Assembly (NCBI GenBank): GCA_003281605.1 | Contig: QCBM01000003.1 | Span: 1 to 64,000 of the forward strand | Source of the DNA: Prochlorococcus sp. AG-347-I06 | Lineage (GTDB): Bacteria > Cyanobacteriota > Cyanobacteriia > PCC-6307 > Cyanobiaceae | Direction of reading: 5' to 3' | DNA length: 64,000 nt | Shown: positions 7,446-19,736 of the stretch, one piece after another | Layout: every line of letters starts with the position of its first letter | How positions within the stretch are numbered: the first letter of the stretch is position 1 | Translations under genes and position numbers: made by a program | Notes under the pieces: model-generated | What the model saw: only the letters and a program-made list of their open reading frames with translations | Database searches by the model: none | What the model was told of the DNA's origin: nothing

Positions 7446-7601
7446 TTGTTTAACCGCAAAAGTAAATTGTTTAGAAAACTTAAGCAGTTAGAGAAAATTA
7501 ACGGAAGACTTGCAATGGGAGGGTTGATATATTTAGTTTTTACAAAATTAGTTTCCAACCGTGCCGACATATTAGACCAGCTTAAATCTTATTTGATTTA
7601 A
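7446..7601 (+). CDS. Hli-like (high-light-inducible/CAB-fold) small protein, TTG start
   Basis: A frame bounded by an upstream stop at 7440 and a TAA at 7599 encodes 51 residues from TTG 7446, or 44 from TTG 7467. It contains the chlorophyll-binding signature of Hli and light-harvesting-like proteins, E-K-I-N-G-R-L-A-M-G-G, followed by a hydrophobic helix (LIYLVFTKLV). The E, N and R that bind chlorophyll in this family are all present. The one-helix size fits an Hlip, a thylakoid pigment-binding protein that protects photosystem II during stress. The lack of an ATG and the small size explain why it is easily missed. The tail (SNRADILDQLKSYLI) is unusual for the family. Confidence 0.6.
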   Translation: MFNRKSKLFRKLKQLEKINGRLAMGGLIYLVFTKLVSNRADILDQLKSYLI

Positions 7602-7618
7602 TAAATGAATTGGAAGTA

Positions 7619-7711
7619 TTATCCGGGAATATTTCTTTCTATATAAGCGTCAGTTAAAGCTAAAATTAACCCCAATAACGTTGAAAATATTGCAATTTCA
7701 GTCGATTCCAT
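7619..7711 (-). CDS. 30-residue single-helix membrane microprotein
   Basis: On the minus strand, ATG at 7709-7711 to TAA at 7619-7621 encodes MESTEIAIFSTLLGLILALT and ten more residues ending in Pro-Gly. The helix spans residues 5-20, flanked by acidic residues at the N-terminus and Y-I-E-R-N at the C-terminus. It resembles in size PsaM, PsbM and PetN type subunits but I cannot match it to any. It is convergent with the Hli-like frame, 17 bases apart. Confidence 0.4.
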   Translation of the reverse strand: MESTEIAIFSTLLGLILALTDAYIERNIPG

Positions 7712-7777
7712 TTTATTTTTGAATTACCCCTAGTTTGCTAAATAACCTAAAGTTCGGCAACAAAGCTAATAACTTAC

Positions 7778-7797
7778 TATAGTACGTATATACTATA
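7778..7797. promoter_or_regulatory. Perfect 7-bp inverted repeat upstream of the DUF3104 gene
   Basis: TATAGTA (7778-7784) and TACTATA (7791-7797) are exact inverse complements separated by 6 bases. The element lies 11 bases before the GTG start at 7809, so it would sit in the promoter or the start of the message. It could be an operator for a dimeric repressor, or a chance AT-rich palindrome. Confidence 0.3.
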
Positions 7798-7808
7798 AGT
7801 TATTTATT

Positions 7809-8057
7809 GTGAGCTCATCAACTCCTGAGTTTCTTTTCGTTAGGTCTGGTGATTATGTCGCAATTAAAAAAGAAAATTGCCAAAATACTAATGAAAAAAA
7901 TAAAAATTATTGGATCGGTCAAGTTATCAACTGTATTGGAGGAGCTAGGAATCCAAATTCATGGACCTTGTTTCAAGTTGCCAATATTGATAATGGAGAG
8001 ATCACTATAATTAACGCGGATATTGTAGAAAAAATTTTGAAGCCCTCCGAAAGTTAA
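7809..8057 (+). CDS. DUF3104-family protein
   Basis: An 82-residue protein with a GTG start. The sequence follows the DUF3104 pattern of marine picocyanobacteria. It has a first strand block F-L-x-V-R-x-G-D-Y-V-A-I (residues 8-19), then Y-W-I-G-Q-V-I-N-C-I-G-G-A-R-N-P (about 34-49), then T-L-F-Q-V-A-N-I-D and I-I-N-A-D-I-V. It looks like a small beta-barrel domain. The function of the family is unknown to me. A perfect inverted repeat lies just upstream and may control it. The next gene is convergent. Confidence 0.7.
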   Translation: MSSSTPEFLFVRSGDYVAIKKENCQNTNEKNKNYWIGQVINCIGGARNPNSWTLFQVANIDNGEITIINADIVEKILKPSES

Positions 8058-8122
8058 GCCTATGGATAATCAAACAAGCTTCCGAATTATTACAAGAAAA
8101 GGTTAGGAGGATTTAAAGGGAA

Positions 8123-9013
8123 TCATCCCAGTTCCAAGCAGGCAAGTCCGTATACTTGATTCATTGGGCAGGGCGGTTGAATACCTTTATACATTCTGAA
8201 AGTTTTTGATATTTCCTCAAATCCCAAACTTGATAAAAGATAATTTGCATAAGGGTTCAGATTAGAGCAATCCAATAAGATTTGAGCATCTAAATCACCA
8301 ACCAACTCTCTTATTAATAATTCAGCAAGTGGTGGAGTATCCGCTAAAAGGGGGCCAATTCTCCAGCCTTGCTCATTATCCTCCAATACACAAGGTCTTA
8401 TCCTACCAAATCCATGACACATCCCATTATTATCGACAATTGCACTGACATTACCATGAGAATTTTTCAACCAATCATTTAGAAAATGTGGTCTGGGACT
8501 AGGTTCTCTTTGATCATCATAAATCAAGACTGCTTCAGAGGAAATTTTATTACCCGGGACAACTTTAAAAGAATGAAATTGATCTCTATAAAAATTTCTC
8601 AATGGCAAATCTTGAGAACCATTTAATTTCCAACGATTTGTAATAGAAGATTTTCTAAAACCCCACTTTGCGTAGTCATTTAATCTATCTGGGGCAGCCT
8701 CAAGACCAATACAATCAACATTTTTCAAATATTCGAGGGCATGTTTCCATAATCTCACTCCATATCCATTATTTCTGAATTCTTTTTTAACGATAAATAA
8801 ACCTATAAAACCATACGAGGAATTATATTTTATACAAGCAATAGAGCCTATAGGATTATTGTCTAGACAAGCTACCCATAACCCTTGTTTATCTGTATTT
8901 CTATAAATTGATAAATCATCCATTCCAGGAGAAAATCCTTCTAACCTTGCCCAGTTTGTGACTTCTGGTATTTCATTTATAGATATCAATCTAATTGAAA
9001 AATTTTCCCTCAT
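8123..9013 (-). CDS. GNAT-family N-acetyltransferase with second GNAT-like domain
   Basis: A 296-residue protein. The N-terminal half (about residues 6-130) is a GNAT domain. Its acetyl-CoA binding motif is V-K-K-E-F-R-N-N-G-Y-G-V-R-L-W (about 75-89), followed by A-P-D-R-L-N-D-Y-A-K-W-G-F, the usual end of the fold. The C-terminal half (about 150-296) looks like the YitH/HolE-type acetyltransferase extension, with L-L-S-S-L-G-F-E and R-M-Y-K-G near its end. The substrate cannot be read from sequence. It is divergent from the aldehyde dehydrogenase gene, with a 157-base shared spacer in which I see no obvious operator. Confidence 0.8.
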   Translation of the reverse strand: MRENFSIRLISINEIPEVTNWARLEGFSPGMDDLSIYRNTDKQGLWVACLDNNPIGSIACIKYNSSYGFIGLFIVKKEFRNNGYGVRLWKHALEYLKNVDCIGLEAAPDRLNDYAKWGFRKSSITNRWKLNGSQDLPLRNFYRDQFHSFKVVPGNKISSEAVLIYDDQREPSPRPHFLNDWLKNSHGNVSAIVDNNGMCHGFGRIRPCVLEDNEQGWRIGPLLADTPPLAELLIRELVGDLDAQILLDCSNLNPYANYLLSSLGFEEISKTFRMYKGIQPPCPMNQVYGLACLELG

Positions 9014-9170
9014 AGAAATATACTAACCAAGAAAAATTTGAATTTTTTAAAGGCAATATTAATAAATTTGATTATTTCTCATAAATCATTAGCTTTGATT
9101 TAATTGCCTAAAAACCTTAGTTATTTACAATTTATCCTCTGATATATTTAATACTATTCAAAGGTAAAAA

Positions 9171-10562
9171 ATGAAAATTTCTGATAAATTTCATTTAGAA
9201 GACATTAATAAATTAAAAAATACAGTTCTCACTGGTAAAACTGAAGATATAAAATGGCGGATTCATCATATCAATATAGTTTCTAAACTTTTGGATGAAA
9301 ATAAAAAAGAATTAATTAAATCACTTTTTGTTGATCTCGGCAAATCTGAAATTGAAGGGCTTTCAGAAATCCTTTTAGTGAAAGAAGAAATTTCGCTTAT
9401 AAAAAAGAAACTCAATTCTTGGATGCGACCAAAAAAAATTGATACACCTTTTTATCTATTTCCATCATCCTCCCAAGTTATTTATGAACCTCTTGGTTGT
9501 GTCTTAATTCTTGGTCCTTATAATTATCCATTACTTTATGTTTTAAAGCCATTGGTAAATATTTTCTCAGCAGGAAATACTGCAGTGATAAAACCATCAG
9601 AGAAATGTCCTGCGACCTCAAAACTTATTAAAAAGCTTACTTCCATATATTTCAATAAAGATGTCCTTATGACAGTAGAGGGTGATAATAAACAATCCAT
9701 AAAATTAATTGGAAAAAATTTTGACCACATTTTTTTTACAGGAAGTACTGAAACTGGAAAATCTATAATGAAATTAGCTTCAAAAAACTTAACTCCATTA
9801 ACTCTTGAGTTAAGCGGAACAAATCCTGTAATTGTTTTCAAGAATGCAAATTTAGAAGTGGCTGCAAAAAGAATTGTTTGGGGCAAATTTTTTAATTCTG
9901 GACAATCCTGCATGGCTCCGAATCATATCTTTGTAGATAAAGAAATTGAAAATATTTTTATAGAAAAATTAAAGAAATACATAGTAATTTTTTACGGAGA
10001 TAATCCAATTATTTCCGAAAACTTATCAAAATTAGAGAAAAAGCAATTTACATCAACTGTAGAAATTCTCAAACAATATAAAAAAGAAAAAAGAATTTTA
10101 TTTGGGGGAGGTTTTAGTAAAAAAAAGTTGAAAATATCTCCTACAATCTTGAGAACAAAATTAAGTGAAACAGAAATTTGGCAGAAAGAAATATTCAGTT
10201 CACTTCTTCCAGTAATTGGGATCAATAATGAGGAATCAGCTTTAGAACAGATTAGTCAAACATCAAAACCCTTAGCAATCTACTTATTTGGAGGCAATAA
10301 AAAAATCCATAATTATATTTCAAAAGTAACCAGCTCAGGAACAATTTGTATAAATGATGTGATGTTACCAGTCCTTATTCCAAATTTACCCTTTGGAGGC
10401 GTTGGGCAAAGTGGTATTGGTAAATTTCATGGTGAAGAGGGGTTTCGAAATTTTTCAAATCAAAAATCTATTACTTTTAAAGGTTTTTTGTTTGATTCAA
10501 ATCTGCGGTATCCTCCCTACAAAAGAGTAAAGAAATTTTTAAAGTTTATTTTTCAGGTTTAA
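9171..10562 (+). CDS. NAD(P)-dependent aldehyde dehydrogenase (class 3 type)
   Basis: Oxidises aldehydes to acids. The 463-residue length and the spacing of motifs fit class 3 or fatty aldehyde dehydrogenases. Visible motifs are G-P-Y-N-Y-P-L (residues 115-121), the nucleotide-binding loop F-T-G-S-T-E-T-G (189-196), the general base E213 in L-E-L-S-G-T-N-P, and the catalytic Cys247 in G-Q-S-C-M-A-P-N. The C-terminal region P-F-G-G-V-G-Q-S-G-I-G matches the family end. The last part is basic and hydrophobic (KRVKKFLKFIFQV), which could attach it to membranes and fits a role on lipid-derived aldehydes. It is followed by the LysM gene on the same strand. Confidence 0.9.
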   Translation: MKISDKFHLEDINKLKNTVLTGKTEDIKWRIHHINIVSKLLDENKKELIKSLFVDLGKSEIEGLSEILLVKEEISLIKKKLNSWMRPKKIDTPFYLFPSSSQVIYEPLGCVLILGPYNYPLLYVLKPLVNIFSAGNTAVIKPSEKCPATSKLIKKLTSIYFNKDVLMTVEGDNKQSIKLIGKNFDHIFFTGSTETGKSIMKLASKNLTPLTLELSGTNPVIVFKNANLEVAAKRIVWGKFFNSGQSCMAPNHIFVDKEIENIFIEKLKKYIVIFYGDNPIISENLSKLEKKQFTSTVEILKQYKKEKRILFGGGFSKKKLKISPTILRTKLSETEIWQKEIFSSLLPVIGINNEESALEQISQTSKPLAIYLFGGNKKIHNYISKVTSSGTICINDVMLPVLIPNLPFGGVGQSGIGKFHGEEGFRNFSNQKSITFKGFLFDSNLRYPPYKRVKKFLKFIFQV

Positions 10563-10634
10563 ATTACTTAAATTGTTTTCAAAAACCTAGCGATTTTAAA
10601 TTTAGAGATTATCTTTAAATAAATAGTGAGTTTT

Positions 10635-11396
10635 ATGAAATTTGCATTTTTAGTAATGGCCATATTTATTAATTTTTTTAATCACTCATTGATAAAATCA
10701 GAAGAAAAAATATTTTCAGCAAAAAATAAAATTGAGAATATTGCAAAAAATGAATCAATTACTAAAGAAAAAACTGAAATAAAAAAAATTCATATTGTAA
10801 AAAGTGGAGATACAATATCAAGTATTTCAAAATTTTATTCGATAAATAAAGATTTAATTATTAAGCTTAATAACTTAAAAGATGAAAATTATATCTTTGT
10901 TGGTCAAAATCTTATTATTTCTGAATCTAATGAAAATATTACAAAACAATCAGATTTAATAAATAATTATCATATTGTTCAAACTGGTGAAAATCTTACT
11001 GAGATATCAAATAAATATGATTTAAAAGTAATGGATCTTATAGAGATTAATAATCTCAATAATCCTGATTCAATAAAAGTTGGTCAAAAGCTCATAATAA
11101 GAAAAAAGAACACAATTAATTCAGAAAATTATCAAAAAACTGAAAATAAAAAAAATAATGACTTACTTGAGTTAGATAGAAAAATTTATGGTCCCATAAT
11201 TATCCAAGGTAAATCATATAAAGATATTAAAGGTAGAAAAGTTTTAAACGTACTTAATCAAGAAAATAAAAAACTTTTTCTCTCAATCAATTGTGATACA
11301 AATGAATTAGATGTAAGAATACCTGGTAGGAAATGGATGGGAAGTAAGCCTGCTAAAGAAGAATTCGAAAATAATTTAATAAATGATTTTTGTTAA
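10635..11396 (+). CDS. Secreted LysM-repeat protein
   Basis: A cell-envelope protein with two LysM domains, which bind peptidoglycan. The chosen ATG at 10635 begins a signal peptide (MKFAFLVMAIFINFFNHS). A GTG at 10626 would add three residues. LysM 1 is at about residues 54-96 (HIVKSGDTISSISKFYS...) and LysM 2 at about 115-157 (YHIVQTGENLTEISNKY...), both ending V-G-Q-x-L-I-I. The C-terminal part (about 180-253) is a distinct domain with conserved-looking C-D-T and a final Cys. No hydrolase motif is visible, so this is a binding protein or a regulator rather than a clear lytic enzyme. Confidence 0.8.
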   Translation: MKFAFLVMAIFINFFNHSLIKSEEKIFSAKNKIENIAKNESITKEKTEIKKIHIVKSGDTISSISKFYSINKDLIIKLNNLKDENYIFVGQNLIISESNENITKQSDLINNYHIVQTGENLTEISNKYDLKVMDLIEINNLNNPDSIKVGQKLIIRKKNTINSENYQKTENKKNNDLLELDRKIYGPIIIQGKSYKDIKGRKVLNVLNQENKKLFLSINCDTNELDVRIPGRKWMGSKPAKEEFENNLINDFC

Positions 11397-11476
11397 AATT
11401 TTTAATTAATATGTGTGAATAATTTGTCTAAGAATATTAATGATGAGTTATTCTACAAAAAGTTAAATTATTTGTA

Positions 11477-11686
11477 ATGGCAATTTCAAGAGGAGATCTC
11501 GTAAGAGTAAAAAGACCAGAATCATATTGGTACAATGAAATAGGTAAAGTTGCTTCAGTTGATACCTCAGGTATTAAATATAACTGTGTTGTGAGATTCG
11601 ATAAAGTTAATTATGCTGGGATAAGCGGAACTGAAGGTGGAGCAAATACAAATAATTTCGCAGAAAGTGAATTAGAGAAAGCTTAA
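11477..11686 (+). CDS. psaE: Photosystem I reaction center subunit IV (PsaE)
   Basis: A 69-residue stromal subunit of photosystem I, which helps dock ferredoxin and supports cyclic electron flow. The sequence [20 protein letters not shown] is the standard PsaE SH3-like barrel start. V-A-S-V-D and Y-x-V-V-R-F-x-x-V-N-Y motifs follow. The tail ([21 protein letters not shown]) overlaps the usual T-N-N-F-A end. The mutM gene follows 4 bases after the stop, so the two are likely one transcript, an arrangement also reported in other cyanobacteria. Confidence 0.97.
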   Translation: MAISRGDLVRVKRPESYWYNEIGKVASVDTSGIKYNCVVRFDKVNYAGISGTEGGANTNNFAESELEKA

Positions 11687-11690
11687 ATAA

Positions 11691-12569
11691 TTGCCTGAAT
11701 TACCTGAAGTAGAAACTGTTCGCAGAGGTTTAGAGCAAAAACTTAATAATTTTATTATTAAAAAAGTAGAAGTCTGTAGGGATTCAACTATTGCATTCCC
11801 ATCAAACAAAGAAGAATTCATTAAAGGACTTCTTAACTCACTTATTTATAAATGGGATAGAAGAGGAAAATATTTAATAGCTCAATTAAAAGAAGTTCAA
11901 AATGAGAATACTCAATTTCCTCTAGAAAATTCACAAAATAACGGATTTCTTGTAATTCATCTCAGAATGACTGGATATTTCAAATTCATTGAAAAATCAA
12001 CTCATCCTTGTAAACATACAAGAATTAGATTTTTCGATAAAAATAATAATGAGCTTAGGTACGTTGACGTAAGAAGTTTTGGTCAAATGTGGTGGATTAA
12101 TAAAGGCCTATCGCGTAACAAAATAATTAAAGGATTAGGTTCATTAGGACCAGAACCATTTTCTAAAGACTTTGATGCAAATTATCTTAAAAAAGTTATT
12201 TCAAAAAGAACAAAGTCTATAAAAGCTATCTTATTAGATCAAACAATAGTGGCAGGTATAGGTAATATTTATGCTGATGAAAGTTTATACTCTGCTGGCA
12301 TCTCACCTTTTAGGGAAGCTCGAACAATAAAGAAGAATGAATTAATCAAGCTTAAAGAATCAATTGTAACTGTATTAAAAAAAAGTATTGGTTCTGGGGG
12401 AACGACATTTAGCGACTTTAGGGACTTGGAAGGAGAGAATGGGAATTTTGGTTTACAGACAAATGTTTATAGGAGAACTGGAAAAGAATGTCGTAAATGT
12501 GGGAATTTAATTGAAAGACAAAAAATTACTGGAAGAAGTACCCATTGGTGTCCTAAATGCCAAAAATAA
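11691..12569 (+). CDS. mutM: Formamidopyrimidine-DNA glycosylase (MutM/Fpg)
   Basis: A base-excision repair enzyme that removes oxidised purines such as 8-oxoguanine and nicks the backbone. The start is a TTG directly before P-E-L-P-E-V-E-T-V. This is decisive because the mature N-terminal proline is the catalytic nucleophile and Glu follows it. The helix-two-turn-helix region has [16 protein letters not shown] (about residues 182-197). The zinc finger at the C-terminus has C-x2-C...C-x2-C (CRKCG and CPKC). At 292 residues it is slightly longer than bacterial Fpg owing to an insert near residues 65-75. It is coupled to psaE upstream. Confidence 0.95.
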   Translation: MPELPEVETVRRGLEQKLNNFIIKKVEVCRDSTIAFPSNKEEFIKGLLNSLIYKWDRRGKYLIAQLKEVQNENTQFPLENSQNNGFLVIHLRMTGYFKFIEKSTHPCKHTRIRFFDKNNNELRYVDVRSFGQMWWINKGLSRNKIIKGLGSLGPEPFSKDFDANYLKKVISKRTKSIKAILLDQTIVAGIGNIYADESLYSAGISPFREARTIKKNELIKLKESIVTVLKKSIGSGGTTFSDFRDLEGENGNFGLQTNVYRRTGKECRKCGNLIERQKITGRSTHWCPKCQK

Positions 12570-12570
12570 A

Positions 12571-12601
12571 AAAGGGCTTACTCAAGAAGAGTAAACCCTT
12601 T
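12571..12601. terminator. Bidirectional terminator between mutM and the rRNA operon
   Basis: AAAGGGCTTACTC and GAGTAAACCCTTT form a 13-bp stem with one G-T type mismatch and a 5-base loop. A-rich sequence precedes it and T-rich sequence follows, so it can terminate mutM on the plus strand and the rRNA operon on the minus strand. Confidence 0.8.
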
Positions 12602-12612
12602 AAAATATTTTT

Positions 12613-12729
12613 ACCTGGCATTGAGCTATTTTCTCAAGGGGCTACCCCCTAAATATTTTCGCCGCTGATGCGTTTCACAACCGAGTTCGAGATGGATCGG
12701 AGTGGTTCCACATCGCCATGAACACCAGG
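12613..12729 (-). rRNA. rrf: 5S ribosomal RNA
   Basis: The minus strand reads CCTGGTGTTCATGGCGATGT at its 5' end and closes with a CCAGG end that pairs with the start. The internal CCGATCCATCTCGAACTCGG is the conserved loop. The length is about 117 bases. It is the last gene of the rRNA operon, 50-60 bases after 23S. Confidence 0.93.
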
Positions 12730-12786
12730 ATAGGGTGAACCTTGAGAACTGCATAGAAAATTATATATTAAAAACAATAAATTAAG

Positions 12787-15667
<2,881 letters not shown>

Positions 15668-15924
15668 AATAACTTCAAAAATTGAAGCATCAGCTTAATA
15701 GAATTGTTATTAATGCATTCGCACAAATAAAAAATCTGCATCATTAAAGATGCTTATTGTCTTTAAAAATAATCTATGCAGTTGTCAAGGTTCTCTGAAA
15801 ACAATGAAATTAATTCAATGAGTCCAGCATCTTAATGATTTCATTAGGAAGCTAGATTCTTTCAGAATTTAATCACAACTCAAAAAATTTCCTTTCTACC
15901 GGTTATGGAAGAGGTGGTAATCAG

Positions 15925-15997
15925 TGGAGGTAAGCGGACTCGAACCGCTGACATCCTGCTTGCAAAGCAGGCGCTCTACCAACTGAGCTATACCCCC
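15925..15997 (-). tRNA. trnA: tRNA-Ala (TGC)
   Basis: A 73-base cloverleaf on the minus strand starting GGGGGTATAGCTCAGTTGGT. The anticodon loop is TTTGCAA, giving anticodon TGC, and the T-arm is GGTTCGAGTCC. No CCA is encoded. It lies in the 16S-23S spacer, as in most cyanobacterial operons. Confidence 0.96.
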
Positions 15998-16009
15998 AAC
16001 ATAGAGATA

Positions 16010-16083
<74 letters not shown>

Positions 16084-16206
16084 AGGAAAAATAATGGGTG
16101 TGACCTAGAAAAACTTAGGAAATGAAATTCTTAATAAATTAAAAACGTGAGATACCGATCGACCTAAGGTGACAAAATAATAATATTAAACATTTTGTTG
16201 TCTCCC

Positions 16207-17692
<1,486 letters not shown>

Positions 17693-18294
17693 TGTTCAAA
17701 TCCTTTTGTAGATAAATCTACTCAAATTGAATTGCTTTATCCAAATAAAAATTCAGTTTTTATATTTAGATTCAGCCTCCTTAAATTTTAAGGATTACAT
17801 TGAGTGCACATTAAAAATATTTCTAAAGTGACTTTCCAAGATCTCAGATCCGTTTGCATCAAAGCCAAAAGTTAGCAATTGATGACATTTTTATATATTC
17901 TTGACGGGACCTCACACCTTTATTGCACATACATCTTTAGACAACTAAAACAAATTTAGTTGTTTTTGACGCAATAAAAGCATCAGTTCCTAAGTTTTTA
18001 AATTTTCTAGGTGCAGAGTTAAACAACAGGTGTATAACTCATTTAGAAGGGTAAACCCTTCTTCTGGCTGAAGATAATGATTGAAATCAAATCTTCAAAA
18101 AATTCACTCAATTACCGAAAATCAAATTTAAAGTAGTTGATTGAATAATGCAAAAAGAATAATTTTGCCCAGAAGAAAATACTAAACCATCCCACTGTAA
18201 TTTTGCAACCTTTTATACAAAAATTTTTTATTAATTTTTTATTTGTTCAAAGTCTCTTTAAACAACTAGGCTTAAATAAAGGGATATAAATGAA
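17693..18294. other. rRNA operon leader/promoter region (about 600 bases without protein genes)
   Basis: This spacer lies between 16S (minus) and the invertase gene (plus) and must hold the rRNA promoter. On the minus strand two weak candidates stand out: TTGGAA near 17840 with a TTTAAT-like -10, and TTGCAA near 18207 with TAGTAT. Neither is convincing alone. The region also holds a plus-strand candidate small RNA with a terminator-like hairpin (17906-17967) and an enclosing inverted repeat. No convincing coding frame was seen. Confidence 0.6.
17906..17967 (+). ncRNA. Candidate small RNA with Yfr1-like CCUCACAC core and terminator hairpin
   Basis: A promoter-like pair, TTAGCA (17872-17877) and TATATT (17894-17899) with a 16-base spacer, would start transcription near 17906. 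The product would begin GGGACCTCACACC and end after a perfect 9-bp hairpin (ACAACTAAA, loop ACAAA, TTTAGTTGT, 17941-17963) followed by a T-run. The length of about 62 bases and the unpaired CU/CA-rich segment resemble the cyanobacterial sRNA Yfr1, whose core I recall as ACUCCUCACAC. Eight of those bases, CCUCACAC, are present here. The location next to 16S differs from the known Yfr1 site, so it may be a paralog or a coincidence. Confidence 0.35.
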
Positions 18295-19734
18295 ATGGCA
18301 GAAAGATTTAGTCAAAAAAATTTAAGAGTAAGACCAAGTTCCGATGAGGAGAAAATTGTAACAAATGCAAAAAAACACTTCGAAAAGACTTTAGTTGAAA
18401 TATCAGGCGAGTTAGTGGGAAGTGTTGCTGCATTAGAACACCCAACAAAAAATAAAAAGTTAAATTATGGAGAAATATTTTTGAGAGATAACGTTCCTGT
18501 AATGATTTATCTCATTACACAAAAACGTTATGAAATTGTCAAAAAGTTCCTAAGTGTGTGCCTTGAGTTACAAAGCACTAATTATCAAACACGTGGTGTA
18601 TTTCCTACTAGTTTCGTTGAAGAAAATGGAAAGCTCATTGGAGACTATGGTCAGAGGTCAATCGGGAGGATTACTTCAGCAGATGCAAGTTTATGGTGGC
18701 CCATTTTATGTTGGTATTATGTCAATAAAAGCGGCGATTATGCCTTCGGAAAAAGTCAAAGTGTTCAAAGAGGTATTCAACTTTTACTAGATCTAGTTCT
18801 ACATCCAACATTTGAGGGAACTCCAGTACTTTTTGTTCCAGATTGCGCATTTATGATTGATAGACCTATGGATGTATGGGGGGCACCTTTAGAAGTTGAA
18901 GTTTTACTTCATGGATGTTTAAAAAGTTGCATAAACCTTATGGAATTAAGTAGAGCAGATCATGTCAGTAGACTTCTAGACCAAAGACTAATTCTCACAA
19001 ATCAATGGGTTAAAGATTTAGGAGGTTTTCTTTTAAAGCATTATTGGGTTACCAGCCAAACAATGCAAATTTTAAGAAGAAGGCCAACTGAGCAGTACGG
19101 AGATGATCAACACTTCAATGAATTTAACGTTCAACCTCAAGTAGTTCCCTCATGGCTACAAGATTGGTTAGAGAATAGAGGTGGTTACTTAATAGGAAAT
19201 ATTAGGACAGGAAGACCTGACTTTCGATTTTACAGTTTAGGTAATTCTTTAGCATGTATGTTCGGAGTACTGCCTCCTGAAGAACAAAGAGCTTTGTTTA
19301 GATTAGTTTTGCATAACAGACAGCATTTGATGGCTCAAATGCCCATGAGAATTTGTCATCCTCATATGGATGTCGATGAATGGCAAAATAAAACTGGATC
19401 AGATCCAAAGAATTGGCCTTGGAGTTACCATAATGGTGGTCATTGGCCAAGTTTACTTTGGTTTTTTGGTGCAGCAGTTCTACTGCATCAAAAAAATTAC
19501 GGTTCTGATGACGTGATTCTCATGGAGGAGATGAAATCTTTAATAGAAGAATCATACTGGTGTCAACTTAACCAATTACCTAAACAAGAATGGGCAGAAT
19601 ATTTTGATGGGCCTACAGGAACTTGGGTTGGACAACAATCAAGAACTTACCAAACCTGGACAATAGTTGGATTTTTATTAATGAATCATTTTTTAAGGGA
19701 TAATTATAATGATCTAGATATGTTTAAGATTTAA
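18295..19734 (+). CDS. invA: Neutral/alkaline invertase (glycoside hydrolase family 100)
   Basis: A cytosolic enzyme that hydrolyses sucrose, a compatible solute and carbon store in these cells, to glucose and fructose. The 479-residue protein has no signal peptide and shows the GH100 pattern throughout. This includes N-Y-G-E-I-F-L-R-D-N-V-P-V (about residues 57-69), the G-R-I-T-S-A-D-A-S-L-W-W-P-I-L segment (about 123-137) with a putative catalytic Asp, and R-P-M-D-V-W-G-A-P-L-E-V-E-V-L-L (about 190-205). H-N-G-G-H-W-P-S-L-L-W-F and G-P-T-G-T-W-V-G-Q follow near the end. The ATG start follows a long AT-rich region upstream of the rRNA operon. It is convergent with petD, 2 bases apart. Confidence 0.93.
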   Translation: MAERFSQKNLRVRPSSDEEKIVTNAKKHFEKTLVEISGELVGSVAALEHPTKNKKLNYGEIFLRDNVPVMIYLITQKRYEIVKKFLSVCLELQSTNYQTRGVFPTSFVEENGKLIGDYGQRSIGRITSADASLWWPILCWYYVNKSGDYAFGKSQSVQRGIQLLLDLVLHPTFEGTPVLFVPDCAFMIDRPMDVWGAPLEVEVLLHGCLKSCINLMELSRADHVSRLLDQRLILTNQWVKDLGGFLLKHYWVTSQTMQILRRRPTEQYGDDQHFNEFNVQPQVVPSWLQDWLENRGGYLIGNIRTGRPDFRFYSLGNSLACMFGVLPPEEQRALFRLVLHNRQHLMAQMPMRICHPHMDVDEWQNKTGSDPKNWPWSYHNGGHWPSLLWFFGAAVLLHQKNYGSDDVILMEEMKSLIEESYWCQLNQLPKQEWAEYFDGPTGTWVGQQSRTYQTWTIVGFLLMNHFLRDNYNDLDMFKI

Positions 19735-19736
19735 GC

